Notes: generated from the sequence alone by a model not told the origin. A stretch of 64,000 nucleotides of DNA from Psychroflexus aestuariivivens (GCF_004010055.1 NZ_RQVT01000005.1:1-64000), one strand, 5' to 3'; positions 1-8,591 are shown, counted from the first letter of the stretch. Numbers and translations: made by a program.

Positions 1-1
1 T

Positions 2-523
2 CCTGGACCAGATGGACAAGGTCTCGTCCCTGACCCAAGCATCATTCGTTTTGATGCCACCACAGGTGATACCGAGGCCGTCATCAGCATGCCTACAATT
101 TCCAGTACACAAGATCATTTTATGTCTATTGCAATGGATGACTATGGAAACATCATTGCCGGGGGCTATTTTGGTAGTAGTCTTTTAAATAATCATCCAG
201 CCGGGCCACTCAACAAATCAGGTGGGGATAGTGATTTTTTTATCGCTCAGTTTGGTACTGGGAATTGTTCGACAGTATCCACGGATGATTTTGTAAAACT
301 ACAACTTAAACTATATCCTAATCCAACTTCTGGTTTAGTCAATATCGATTATGAGCATGAGTTTAAATCTTATGCCGTCTATGACTTGCAAGGCAAAGTC
401 TTGCAGTCTGGTGCGGTAAATCAAAAGCAAGTGAATTTGTCTGGACTTCAATCGGGCGTGTATATCTTGTCTTTAACAGATGTGGATGGTCAACAGAGCC
501 ATGTGAAGGTGGTGAGGGAGTAA
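2..523 (+). CDS. Type IX secreted protein, C-terminal part (5' end outside window)
   Basis: The frame is open from the first complete codon of the window to the stop at 521-523, so this is the last 173 residues of a larger protein. The upstream part reads like beta-propeller (SBBP-type) repeats: phrases such as DYGNIIAGGYF and GGDSDFFIAQF are typical of these repeats. The last ~75 residues form a type A type IX secretion sorting domain: LYPNPTSG, then YDLQGKVL, then LSGLQSGVYIL and a short basic end. Family knowledge says this domain is cleaved after outer-membrane passage and the cargo is released or attached to the cell surface. The cargo's function cannot be told from this piece. A C-rich hairpin follows the stop. 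Confidence 0.85.
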   Translation, partial: PGPDGQGLVPDPSIIRFDATTGDTEAVISMPTISSTQDHFMSIAMDDYGNIIAGGYFGSSLLNNHPAGPLNKSGGDSDFFIAQFGTGNCSTVSTDDFVKLQLKLYPNPTSGLVNIDYEHEFKSYAVYDLQGKVLQSGAVNQKQVNLSGLQSGVYILSLTDVDGQQSHVKVVRE

Positions 524-538
524 AAAAGCCCCCTCTAG

Positions 539-563
539 CTCCCCCTAAGGGGGAGGACTTTTT
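539..563 (+). terminator. Hairpin terminator after the type IX protein
   Basis: CTCCCCC (539-545), a TAA loop and GGGGGAG (549-555) form a 7-bp GC-rich hairpin, followed by TTTTT at 559-563. It lies 16 nt after the stop of the upstream gene. An outer pair of arms, CCTCTAG (532-538) and CTAGAGG (593-599), could enclose it. Similar CCCCTAAGGGG hairpins recur between genes in flavobacteria (recalled, not searched). Confidence 0.6.
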
Positions 564-712
564 ACTCGCTCGTTGTTTGCTCGTGGTACTCGCTAGAGGA
601 TTGGTGACTGGTTGAGTTTTGAATTCCAAATTTTGAATTATGAATCGTTGAATTTCTAAAAATTACTATACCTGATTGAATTAGTGTAGAATAAACTTTA
701 GGAGGAGAAAAT

Positions 713-1345
713 TTAAGGAATATTCAAATATTTATGAGTTTGTAGAGAAATTCGCCATTTCGGATTATTCATGACATAATCTACCATTAATGGAATCATT
801 TTGTCTCTAACACTCCACTCCGGTTGTAAAAATAATTCACAGTCCTCTCCTACTTTTGCTGCTTGTTCTTCAGCAAATTTAAAATCGTGTTTGTTGAAAA
901 TAATAACTTTCAATTCGTTCACCAAAGGATAAATCTCTGGTTTTGGCAGTTTTATTTTCTTTGGTGACAGGCAAATCCAATCCCAAACGCCAGTTAAATC
1001 GTATGCACCAGAGGTTTCAATATGGATTTGTAATCCATTTGCTTTCAAACTGTTGGTTAGCACATTCATATCCCAAGTAAGCGGCTCACCTCCCGTCACT
1101 ACAATAGTTTTGCTATATTTAGTGGCATTTTCAACAATCGAAGTTGTTGGTGTTGGCGGGTGTCGTTCAGGATCCCAGCTTTCTTTGACATCGCACCAAT
1201 GGCAACCAACATCGCATCCACCAATTCTGATGAAATATGCCGAAGTTCCTGTATGAAACCCCTCGCCTTGAATGGTATAAAACTCTTCCATAAGCGGCAA
1301 CATTTCGCCTTTCTGAACTAGTTTTTCTATTTCTTCTTTTTGCAT
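713..1345 (-). CDS. queE: 7-carboxy-7-deazaguanine synthase (radical SAM)
   Basis: QueE converts 6-carboxy-tetrahydropterin to 7-carboxy-7-deazaguanine in the queuosine/7-deazaguanine pathway, using a 4Fe-4S cluster and S-adenosylmethionine. The 210-residue protein has the substrate-loop sequence EEFYTIQGEG (residues 21-30) and the cluster motif C44-x3-C48-x2-C51 in GGCDVGCHWCDVK, followed by TGGEPL, the usual SAM-binding GGE motif. Length and motif order match the short Bacteroidota QueE group. No other queuosine gene is visible next to it. The chosen ATG is only 4 nt from a good -7 promoter box (1350-1357), so either the mRNA is nearly leaderless or the real start is Met15. Confidence 0.93.
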   Translation of the reverse strand: MQKEEIEKLVQKGEMLPLMEEFYTIQGEGFHTGTSAYFIRIGGCDVGCHWCDVKESWDPERHPPTPTTSIVENATKYSKTIVVTGGEPLTWDMNVLTNSLKANGLQIHIETSGAYDLTGVWDWICLSPKKIKLPKPEIYPLVNELKVIIFNKHDFKFAEEQAAKVGEDCELFLQPEWSVRDKMIPLMVDYVMNNPKWRISLQTHKYLNIP

Positions 1346-1349
1346 GGCG

Positions 1350-1357
1350 CAAAGATA
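1350..1357 (-). promoter_or_regulatory. Putative -7 promoter box of queE
   Basis: On the minus strand this reads TATCTTTG, an exact match to the Bacteroidota -7 consensus TAnnTTTG. No TTG was found at the expected 17-23 nt upstream. It ends 4 nt before the annotated ATG. Confidence 0.45.
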
Positions 1358-1463
1358 CTGATTAGATTACTGAAATAAAATCTTATGGAATATCATCTGC
1401 CAATTTATTTTAAAGAAACCAATATAAGTAACGGAGTTTATTTATTTTTGAAAAAAAATTCAG

Positions 1464-2027
1464 ATGAAACTATTGAAACCACTAATTATAGTAAGTTTTG
1501 TATTGTTGCTGATTGCTTGTTCAAATTCAGAATCAAACAACCGTATTGCTAAGAACACTTTAGGCCAAGTTGACCAAAACACAGCAATTTATGAATTAAA
1601 AGGAATTCTTGTCGAAGATTCTTTGCATCAACAAGAACCAGATCGTTTCAACAGAAATCAAGATTTGGAAGTTTACAATTCAAGAGATAGTTTGATCTTG
1701 CTGATTGAACCTAGAGTATATAATGATTCTACCAGTACTATTAAAGAAATTCAGATTTTAGGCGGTCGCTTCAAAACAGAAACCGGCTTATCTAGCCAAA
1801 GTAAATACGGTGAGATTTATAAAAATCATAAAATTTCAAATATTCAAAACAGCATCAACAGTGTTATTTTGACTTTGGAAGACCTCGGCGCATATATTGT
1901 TATTGACAAAAAACATTTGCCAAGTGAATTGAGGTTTGACAATGAAGCTAAAATTGAAGCCAACCAAATTCCTAACGATGCACCTATCAAATATTTTTGG
2001 CTTAGATTTACTGAAGATGTAAAATGA
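1464..2027 (+). CDS. Predicted lipoprotein of unknown function
   Basis: I do not recognise the family. The 187-residue protein starts with a lipoprotein signal: a Lys-start, a hydrophobic run and the lipobox LIAC with Cys19, then a polar linker SNSESNN. The remainder is soluble and mixed alpha/beta, with no catalytic motif that I can see. Ser and Asn after the Cys, without a run of acidic residues, do not suggest a surface-export signal, so a periplasmic location is most likely. It is the first gene of a plus-strand run, but the 105-nt gap to the next gene leaves co-transcription open. Confidence 0.75.
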   Translation: MKLLKPLIIVSFVLLLIACSNSESNNRIAKNTLGQVDQNTAIYELKGILVEDSLHQQEPDRFNRNQDLEVYNSRDSLILLIEPRVYNDSTSTIKEIQILGGRFKTETGLSSQSKYGEIYKNHKISNIQNSINSVILTLEDLGAYIVIDKKHLPSELRFDNEAKIEANQIPNDAPIKYFWLRFTEDVK

Positions 2028-2132
2028 TTTTTGATTTTGAAATAGTCTAATATCATATGGCTTTTAGAATCACAGCAAGCCTAATTGTATTGCTTTGAAA
2101 TCATTCAACACTCCAGACTTACAAAATTTCAA

Positions 2133-2987
2133 ATGAAAAAAACCAAGAAAATAGTAAATCACTTTCTTCCAAAAATTGTTGGTCTAAAACTGAATTCATT
2201 ATACTTAGTCAAACCTCAAAAAGCGATTCAAAAGGCTTATGAATTATTTTCTACACCAAGAAAAGGACAAATAAAACCTGAGCAAGTCAATTTTTTAAAG
2301 TCGGCAAAATCTACAAAAGTGCTAGTGAATGATTTAAAATTGCAAACCTATCACTGGAAAGGCGAAGGAAAAACTGTAATTCTAGTTCATGGTTGGGATA
2401 GCAACACTTACCGCTGGAAAGATTTAGTATTAGATTTACAAACCAAAAACTTTAATATTATTGCTTTCGACGCTCCTGCTCATGGAAATTCTGAAGGTCA
2501 ACAACTTAGCGTGCCACTTTATGCGGAATGTCTAGATCATATTATAGAGCTTTATCAACCAAATTTTCTAATTGGTCATAGCGTTGGTGGGATGACTTTG
2601 GTCTACAACCAATATCTGAACTATACCGAGCATATTGAAAAAATGGTTTTGCTTGGCGCACCTTCAGAAATGAAATCGATAATGTCTGATTACAAGCGAA
2701 TATTGAATTTAAACACTAAATTTATTTTAGATTTGAATGTTTTTTTCAAAGCCAAATTCGGATATCATTTTGAAGAATTCTCGATAGCTAAATTTGCTAA
2801 ATCCATCAAGCAAAACACTCTAATTATTCACGACCAATATGACAAAGTAGCACCAGTTTCTGCAGCCAAAAGTATAGCTAAATCCTTAGAACACTCGAAA
2901 TTAGTAATCACAGAAGGTGCAGGACATTCTTTATATAAAGCAGAAATCAGACAAGAAATTATTGAATTTTTAGAAGCAAAATCATGA
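2133..2987 (+). CDS. Alpha/beta hydrolase
   Basis: A serine hydrolase-fold protein of 284 residues. Visible motifs are the oxyanion-side HGW (86-88), the nucleophile elbow G148-H-S150-V-G-G, an acidic candidate D237 in HDQYD, and H265 in GAGHSLY, so the catalytic triad is S150/D237/H265. The substrate is unknown; the fold covers esterases, lipases and acyl-peptide hydrolases. I placed the start at the ATG at 2133 (MKKTKK). A longer frame begins at a TTG at 2085, but its extra 16 residues look non-coding. The stop overlaps the next gene by 4 nt (ATGA), so it is probably translationally coupled to rluF. Confidence 0.85.
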   Translation: MKKTKKIVNHFLPKIVGLKLNSLYLVKPQKAIQKAYELFSTPRKGQIKPEQVNFLKSAKSTKVLVNDLKLQTYHWKGEGKTVILVHGWDSNTYRWKDLVLDLQTKNFNIIAFDAPAHGNSEGQQLSVPLYAECLDHIIELYQPNFLIGHSVGGMTLVYNQYLNYTEHIEKMVLLGAPSEMKSIMSDYKRILNLNTKFILDLNVFFKAKFGYHFEEFSIAKFAKSIKQNTLIIHDQYDKVAPVSAAKSIAKSLEHSKLVITEGAGHSLYKAEIRQEIIEFLEAKS

Positions 2988-3688
2988 GTGAAACACCAAT
3001 AAGAATCAACAAATTTCTAAGCCAAGTTGGGTTTTGTTCTCGTCGCAAAGCGGACGAACTTTTGGCACAAGGTCGCATTACCATCAATGGGGAAATTCCT
3101 GAAATGGGCACTAAGGTTAAACCCGAAGACCAAGTTGAAGTCGATGGAAAAATTATCGAACAAAATGCAAATCAGGAAAAAGTATATTTGGCAGTGTATA
3201 AACCTAAAGGTGTTGTGTGTACTACAAATGCTAGAGTTGAAAAAAATAATATCGTTGACTTTGTAGATTATCCTGAGCGCATTTATCCTGTAGGACGCTT
3301 GGACAAAATGAGCGAAGGTCTGATTTTGATGACAAACGATGGCGAAATTGTTAACAAAATTTTACGTGCAAGACATTATCATGACAAAGAATATATTGTA
3401 ACTGTTGATAAGAATATCACAGAAGACTTTCTAAAAAAAATGCGTACAGGTGTTCCAATTTTAGATACCATTACGAGACCTTGCACGGTAGAACAAATGA
3501 ATGAAAAAAAATTTAAAATTATTTTGACTCAAGGCTTGAATCGACAAATCCGAAGAATGTGTGAAGCCCTAGATTATCGCGTCAGAACGCTGAAACGGAT
3601 CAGAATTAAGAATATTACACTGGATATTGAAAAAGGCAAATACAGAAAATTAACTGAGGCAGAAGTCAAAGATTTGTACAAAGCATAA
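2984..3688 (+). CDS. rluF: 23S rRNA pseudouridine synthase, RluF/RsuA type
   Basis: This enzyme isomerises a uridine in ribosomal RNA to pseudouridine. The 234-residue protein has an N-terminal S4 RNA-binding domain (INKFLSQVGFCSRRKADELL, residues 8-27) and then the RsuA-family catalytic domain, with the active-site motif GRLDKMSEGL (catalytic Asp107) and the C-terminal motif QGLNRQIRRMCEAL. The stretch NKILRARHYHDKEYIVTV resembles RluF (E. coli U2604) more than RsuA or RluB. The exact target position is inferred from similarity only. It overlaps the upstream hydrolase by 4 nt. Confidence 0.88.
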   Translation: MSETPIRINKFLSQVGFCSRRKADELLAQGRITINGEIPEMGTKVKPEDQVEVDGKIIEQNANQEKVYLAVYKPKGVVCTTNARVEKNNIVDFVDYPERIYPVGRLDKMSEGLILMTNDGEIVNKILRARHYHDKEYIVTVDKNITEDFLKKMRTGVPILDTITRPCTVEQMNEKKFKIILTQGLNRQIRRMCEALDYRVRTLKRIRIKNITLDIEKGKYRKLTEAEVKDLYKA

Positions 3689-3734
3689 CTTTGTAATTGA
3701 TTATAATTAAATTTACCCTCATAAATTTAATGCC

Positions 3735-4160
3735 ATGAAAAAAATAATGCCTTTTCATCTTGCCATCCCAGTTAATGACTTGATTAAAAACAGAAAATTT
3801 TATTCTGAAACCTTAGAATTTCAAGAAGGTCGAAGTGATTCTCATTGGGTCGATTACGATTTTTTTGGACATCAGTTTGTGATTCATGAAGACAAAAAAC
3901 ACCAACCAAGAGAAGATGCCTTCAGTATTGTTGACGGCCACGAAGTTCCAGTTCCGCATTTTGGTGTGGTTTTGGCTTGGGAAGATTTTCATAATTTTGC
4001 AAAAGTTTTACAAGAAAAACAAATCGAATTTGTCATTGCGCCCTATATTAGATTCAAAGGAAAACCTGGTGAACAAGCCACTATGTTTTTCAAAGATCCA
4101 AGTGGAAATGCACTAGAATTCAAAAGCTTTAAAAATATGAATCAACTTTTCGCAAAATAA
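3735..4160 (+). CDS. VOC-superfamily (glyoxalase/dioxygenase-like) protein
   Basis: A 141-residue single-domain protein with the two beta-alpha-beta-beta-beta units of the vicinal oxygen chelate fold: FHLAIPVNDL near the start, VPHFGVVLAWEDF in the middle and FFKDPSGNALEFKSF near the end. H8, the mid-chain His and the Glu in ALEF are the likely metal ligands. The family includes glyoxalase I, extradiol dioxygenases and resistance proteins, and the substrate cannot be assigned here. It starts 46 nt after rluF and ends 1 nt before the next ATG, so it probably belongs to the same transcript as the permease gene that follows. Confidence 0.85.
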   Translation: MKKIMPFHLAIPVNDLIKNRKFYSETLEFQEGRSDSHWVDYDFFGHQFVIHEDKKHQPREDAFSIVDGHEVPVPHFGVVLAWEDFHNFAKVLQEKQIEFVIAPYIRFKGKPGEQATMFFKDPSGNALEFKSFKNMNQLFAK

Positions 4161-4161
4161 C

Positions 4162-5235
4162 ATGAAGCATCTTTCACCAAGACTCGTTAGACAAATTTTT
4201 ATCTTATTGATCATTCTTGCATTAGGCGGTTTGATTTTCAAGGAAATGCTACCTTATATATCTGGTATTTTAGGGGCAATCACTTTCTTTGTTTTACTGA
4301 AAGGTTGGATGAGTAAAATGTTGAATCGCGGTTGGAATAAGACTTTGGCGGTTAGCAGTTTGATGTTTGGTTCTTTTATCCTCATTTTAGTTCCTGTTTT
4401 AGGAATTGTCCTTATGTTGAGTTCAAAAATTAGTTATGCTATAAAGAATTCTGAAAAAGTAGTCGAAGCTGTTAAAGCTCAACTTACTCAAGTTGAAGAA
4501 ATGACTGGCTATAAATTGAGTGAAAACATAGATAGTTCTGCAATCACAGACTGGCTATCCAAAAACCTGCAAGGTTTGGCTGGTAGTACTTTTGAAATTT
4601 TAATTGCTGTGAGTATCATGTATTTTTTACTTTATTATATGTTACTCAACCAGAAGAAACTTACACAATCCATGGAAACCTATATACCTATAGATGTTGA
4701 AAACCTGAAGTTAATCGCTATGGAATCTGGTCGAAAAGTAAAAGCCAATGCCATTGGAATTCCATTAGTTGCTTTAATACAAGGGATTATTTCTTTGATA
4801 GGCTATTTTATTTTCGGAGTTTCAGATCCTTGGTTTTGGTTTGTGATTACTACCATTGGTTCCATGATTCCTTTTGTAGGCACTGCTTTAGGATTTATCC
4901 CTGTATCTTTATTGCTTTTTTATAATGGAGATGCTTTTTCAGCCATCGGTGTTTTATTGTACGGAGTGATTGTTGTCGGATCTTCAGACAATATTGTCCG
5001 TTTACTTATTTTGAAAAAAATGTCCAATGAACATCCTCTAATCACATTAATCGGCGTGATAATTGGTGTACCACTCTTTGGCTTTATTGGCTTAATTTTC
5101 GGTCCATTATTACTATCTTTATTCCTATTGATTGTTATGATTTATAAGAAAGAATACGGCGAACCCGAACCAGAGAAAAAAATATTTGATGAAGACTCCA
5201 AACAAAAAACAGAACAAGGCAATGAAGAAAGTTGA
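4162..5235 (+). CDS. AI-2E family (PerM/YdbI-type) membrane permease
   Basis: A 357-residue inner-membrane protein with about eight hydrophobic segments: two near the N terminus (residues ~12-50), one at ~65-90, a soluble periplasmic-type region (~90-150), and a cluster from ~160 to the end. The stretch NAIGIPLVALIQGIISLIGY and the later IGSMIPFVGTALGFIPV match the AI-2E transporter family. Members export small solutes or Na+, and the autoinducer name is historical, so the substrate is unassigned. The acidic C-terminal tail (EPEPEKKIFDEDSKQ) is cytoplasmic. The gene overlaps the next by 14 nt. Confidence 0.88.
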   Translation: MKHLSPRLVRQIFILLIILALGGLIFKEMLPYISGILGAITFFVLLKGWMSKMLNRGWNKTLAVSSLMFGSFILILVPVLGIVLMLSSKISYAIKNSEKVVEAVKAQLTQVEEMTGYKLSENIDSSAITDWLSKNLQGLAGSTFEILIAVSIMYFLLYYMLLNQKKLTQSMETYIPIDVENLKLIAMESGRKVKANAIGIPLVALIQGIISLIGYFIFGVSDPWFWFVITTIGSMIPFVGTALGFIPVSLLLFYNGDAFSAIGVLLYGVIVVGSSDNIVRLLILKKMSNEHPLITLIGVIIGVPLFGFIGLIFGPLLLSLFLLIVMIYKKEYGEPEPEKKIFDEDSKQKTEQGNEES

Positions 5236-5626
5236 CCAAACTTATGTTGAAGAACAATCTTCTAAAATATCTGAAGAAGATCATGAACAAGCCATCAATC
5301 GTAAAGATGAATTGTTTGCAAAAATCAACCATCCCAACTGGAAAAAATATCGAGAAAAAATAATGTTGTTGTTCAACATGCTGAAAGATATTAAGCAAAA
5401 ACATTATTCAAAAACACCTTGGAAAACTTTAGCTTCAGCAATATTTGCTATATTATACATCATCAATCCGCTTGATATAGTTCCAGATTTCATTCCATTT
5501 ATAGGTTATCTGGATGATATTACAGTCCTGACTTTTGTCCTGAAAATGGTAGGAGATGATCTCACAGAATACGAAGCTTGGAAAGCTGATCAGAAAGAAG
5601 AAAATCACAGAGAAATTGAAATTTGA
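5222..5626 (+). CDS. DUF1232 (YkvA-like) small membrane protein
   Basis: A 134-residue protein whose middle carries the DUF1232 signature: a hydrophobic hairpin with INPLDIVPDFIPFIGYLDD. The N-terminal ~45 residues are charged and probably helical. Function is unknown across the family. I chose the ATG at 5222, inside the end of the permease gene (14-nt overlap); a longer frame from 5186 adds 12 residues that lie entirely over the permease coding sequence. The overlap suggests co-translation with the permease. The gene ends 2 nt from the stop of the convergent folD, leaving no room for an ordinary terminator. Confidence 0.85.
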   Translation: MKKVDQTYVEEQSSKISEEDHEQAINRKDELFAKINHPNWKKYREKIMLLFNMLKDIKQKHYSKTPWKTLASAIFAILYIINPLDIVPDFIPFIGYLDDITVLTFVLKMVGDDLTEYEAWKADQKEENHREIEI

Positions 5627-5628
5627 TC

Positions 5629-6519
5629 TTAAAGATTCGCTTTTCGTCTATGCATTTCTCTAGCTAAAAGTGTATTTTTCAACAACATTGAAACGGTCAT
5701 TGGTCCCACTCCACCTGGAACAGGCGTAATATAAGAAGCACGTTTACTTACCTGATCGAAGTCCACATCTCCTTTAATGACGTAACCCTTCTCTGCATTT
5801 TCATCAGGCACTCGTGTAATGCCGACATCAATAATAACGGCATCATCTTTAATCATTTCCGTTTTGAGAAAATCAGGAATGCCAACTGCAATGATAATGA
5901 TGTCAGCCTGTGAAGTGATTTGCGTGATGTTTTTGGTAAACTCGTGAGTCAAAGTCACAGTTGAATTTCCAGGGAAACCACTGCGCCCCATCAAAATACT
6001 CATTGGTCTGCCCACAATATAACTGCGACCAATAACAACAGTATGTTTACCTTTGGTTGGAATATCGTAGCGCTCAAGCAGTTCCAGAATCCCAAAAGGT
6101 GTTGCTGGAATAAAAGACGTCATATCCAAAGCCATTTTACCAAAATTTGTCGGATGGAAACCATCGACATCTTTGTCTGGGTCTACGGCATTTAAAACTC
6201 TCTGCGTATCAATTTGTGGTGGTAAAGGCAATTGGACAATAAAACCATCAATATCATCATTTTGGTTCAATTCTTCAATTTTGGCTAGCAATTCCAACTC
6301 ACTAACGGTGTTTGGCAATTTATGTAATGAAGATTCAAATCCAACCCGTTCACAAGCTTTCACTTTGCTATTTACATAAGTCAAACTTGCACCGTCTTTC
6401 CCAACAATTATCGCTGCTAGATGAGGAACTTTTTCGCCTTTAGCTTTCATTTTATCAACATCAGCTTTAATTTCATTTTTGATGTCGTTACTTATTTTTT
6501 TTCCGTCGAGAATAGTCAT
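5629..6519 (-). CDS. folD: Methylenetetrahydrofolate dehydrogenase / cyclohydrolase
   Basis: FolD interconverts 5,10-methylene-THF and 10-formyl-THF in one-carbon metabolism. The 296-residue protein has the catalytic YVNSK (Tyr48, Lys52), QLPLP in the substrate pocket, the nucleotide-binding GRSYIVGRP segment, and the C-terminal PGGVGPMTVSMLL signature. Length is normal for the family. It ends next to the convergent DUF1232 gene and starts 33 nt after ffh, which is on the same strand, so the two may be co-transcribed. Confidence 0.97.
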   Translation of the reverse strand: MTILDGKKISNDIKNEIKADVDKMKAKGEKVPHLAAIIVGKDGASLTYVNSKVKACERVGFESSLHKLPNTVSELELLAKIEELNQNDDIDGFIVQLPLPPQIDTQRVLNAVDPDKDVDGFHPTNFGKMALDMTSFIPATPFGILELLERYDIPTKGKHTVVIGRSYIVGRPMSILMGRSGFPGNSTVTLTHEFTKNITQITSQADIIIIAVGIPDFLKTEMIKDDAVIIDVGITRVPDENAEKGYVIKGDVDFDQVSKRASYITPVPGGVGPMTVSMLLKNTLLAREMHRRKANL

Positions 6520-6552
6520 ACTTGGATTGTTAGGGAAGATTTAAGCAATTAG

Positions 6553-7881
6553 TTATTTGACGTTTTTCATCATTTGCATCATTTTTTTACCGCCACCACC
6601 TTGCATCATTTTCATCATTTTGCTCATTTGATTGAATTGCTTCAAAAGTTGATTGACTTCTTGTACAGAAGTTCCTGAACCTTTTCCAATTCTTCGCTTA
6701 CGACTTGCATTTATGACTTGTGGGTTTTCACGCTCGTTTGGCGTCATAGAATGAATAATGGCTTCGATGTGTTTGAATGCATCGTCATCAATATCCATAT
6801 TTTTCATCATTTTGCCAGCACCAGGAATCATACCCATTAAATCCTTCATGCTTCCCATTTTTTTGACTTGCTGAATTTGTTTCAAAAAGTCATCAAAACC
6901 GAATTTGTCTTTGGCAATTTTCTTTTGAATTTTTCTCGCTTCTTCTTCATCGTATTGTTCCTGGGCTCTTTCGACCAAAGACACAACATCTCCCATTCCT
7001 AAGATTCGATCTGCCATTCTTGATGGATAAAACACATCGATAGCATCCATTTTTTCACCTGTCCCGATGAATTTTATAGGCTTATCCACCACAGATTTAA
7101 TGGAAATGGCTGCACCACCACGTGTATCACCATCTAACTTTGTCAAAACCACGCCATCATAATCCAAAACCTGATTGAAAGCTTTGGCTGTATTCACAGC
7201 ATCTTGACCTGTCATGGCATCCACAACAAACAAAGTTTCTTGTGGCTTGATTGCTTTGTGAATTTCCGATATTTCGTTCATCATCACCTCATCCACAGCC
7301 AAACGACCAGCGGTATCGAGAATCACCACATTGTGACCGTTTTGCTTAGCATGCGCAAGGGCGGCTTCAGCAATTTTAACAGGATTTTTTTCTTCTCTAT
7401 TTGAAAATACCTCAACATCAATCTGATCTCCGACAACATGCAACTGATCTATAGCTGCAGGACGATACACATCGCAAGCTACTAAAAGTGGTTTTTTCGT
7501 TTTCTTTCGTTTAAGATAGTTTGCCAACTTACCAGAAAATGTAGTTTTACCTGAACCTTGTAAACCAGACATTAAAATCACGCTTGGATCTCCAGATAAA
7601 TCTACACCTTCAGCATCACCACCCATCAATTCTGTCAATTCATCTTTGACGATTTTCACCATTAATTGATTAGGTTTCAATGTTTTTAAAACATCTTGTC
7701 CTAATGCTTTTTCCTTCACCGTATTGGTGAATTCTTTAGCGATTTTGTAATTAACATCGGCATCTACCAAAGCGCGACGCACTTCTTTAAGTGTTTCGGC
7801 AACATTGACTTCTGTAATTTGCCCGTGTCCTTTAAGGACGTGAAAGGCTTTATCTAACTTATCACTTAAACTATCAAACAT
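6553..7881 (-). CDS. ffh: Signal recognition particle protein Ffh (SRP54)
   Basis: This is the GTPase and signal-sequence-binding subunit of the signal recognition particle, which targets nascent membrane proteins to FtsY and the Sec translocon. The 442 residues show the N domain, then the G domain with Walker A GLQGSGKTT (106-114), DVYRPAA, DTAGRL and TKLDGDTRGG, and a Met-rich M domain ending in KMMKMMQGGGGKKMMQMMKNVK-like clusters. Length is normal. The SRP RNA gene is not recognised in this window. Confidence 0.97.
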   Translation of the reverse strand: MFDSLSDKLDKAFHVLKGHGQITEVNVAETLKEVRRALVDADVNYKIAKEFTNTVKEKALGQDVLKTLKPNQLMVKIVKDELTELMGGDAEGVDLSGDPSVILMSGLQGSGKTTFSGKLANYLKRKKTKKPLLVACDVYRPAAIDQLHVVGDQIDVEVFSNREEKNPVKIAEAALAHAKQNGHNVVILDTAGRLAVDEVMMNEISEIHKAIKPQETLFVVDAMTGQDAVNTAKAFNQVLDYDGVVLTKLDGDTRGGAAISIKSVVDKPIKFIGTGEKMDAIDVFYPSRMADRILGMGDVVSLVERAQEQYDEEEARKIQKKIAKDKFGFDDFLKQIQQVKKMGSMKDLMGMIPGAGKMMKNMDIDDDAFKHIEAIIHSMTPNERENPQVINASRKRRIGKGSGTSVQEVNQLLKQFNQMSKMMKMMQGGGGKKMMQMMKNVK

Positions 7882-7995
7882 AATCTTTACTTGGTTTTGT
7901 GCACAAAAATAAGGATTTGATTGCTAATGAAGAAGTTTTTGGAAATTAAAAAAGCAAAACACTTTCAATTTTGATTTCCAGGCTATCATAAAAGC

Positions 7996-8031
7996 AAGCA
8001 ACCCAATAAAATCAATTTTATTGGGTTGCTT
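7996..8031 (-). terminator. Terminator of ppa with a perfect 16-bp stem
   Basis: AAGCAACCCAATAAAA (7996-8011) and its exact reverse complement (8016-8031) enclose a 4-nt loop TCAA. Read on the minus strand, TTTT follows the stem shortly after. It lies 23 nt past the stop of ppa. Confidence 0.85.
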
Positions 8032-8053
8032 AGACGTTATAAAACTATTCGTA

Positions 8054-8560
8054 TTACAAACTAAAGTTGTTTGCTACTGAATCACTTTCTTTGTAACGGG
8101 TAATTGCTTTTTCTACCAATTCAATCGCTTCTTTTTCATCGCCCCAAGCACCAATATTCACTTCTTTATCTTCTAAATCTTTATAGGTTCTAAAAAAATG
8201 TTCTATTTCCTTTATAGTATGTGGATTCAAATCTGAAAATTTATGAATCGAATCAGACATTGGATCCGAACTAGGTACACAAATTATTTTCTCATCAGGA
8301 CCTTTTTCATCTGACATATTGAGCACTCCAACTGGTCGAACTTCTGCGACACAGCCTGGTACTACAGGATTGGTAAACAAGACCAAAACATCAATCGGGT
8401 CATTGTCCAAAGCCAATGTTTCCGGAACAAAGCCGTAATCTGCAGGATACATCATAGAAGTGTGCAACATCCTATCGAAACGAATTTGCTTCAAATCAAA
8501 ATCGTATTCATATTTATTTCTGCTCCCTCTTGGGATTTCTATCAAAACATCAAATGTCAT
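8054..8560 (-). CDS. ppa: Inorganic pyrophosphatase (family I)
   Basis: This enzyme hydrolyses pyrophosphate to phosphate, pulling nucleotide and polymer synthesis forward; it is cytoplasmic and Mg2+-dependent. The 168-residue protein has the family I signature DNDPIDVLVL with three metal-binding Asp residues, plus ADYGFVPETLALD just before it and further conserved acidic residues (DEKIICVPSSDP). Length is at the lower, normal bacterial end. It has its own promoter (8592-8624) and a strong terminator (7996-8031), so it looks monocistronic. Confidence 0.97.
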   Translation of the reverse strand: MTFDVLIEIPRGSRNKYEYDFDLKQIRFDRMLHTSMMYPADYGFVPETLALDNDPIDVLVLFTNPVVPGCVAEVRPVGVLNMSDEKGPDEKIICVPSSDPMSDSIHKFSDLNPHTIKEIEHFFRTYKDLEDKEVNIGAWGDEKEAIELVEKAITRYKESDSVANNFSL

Positions 8561-8591
8561 AATCTTTATTTTAAATAATTTTAGAGGACGG

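Noticed and set aside
363-629. An 88-residue minus-strand frame over the end of the first gene
   Set aside because: It lies opposite the type IX sorting domain and the C-rich hairpin; its translation is low-complexity with no start context. A shadow.
2085-2132. 16 extra codons before the alpha/beta hydrolase, from a TTG start
   Set aside because: The residues look non-coding and the ATG at 2133 gives a normal start. The TTG may be chance.
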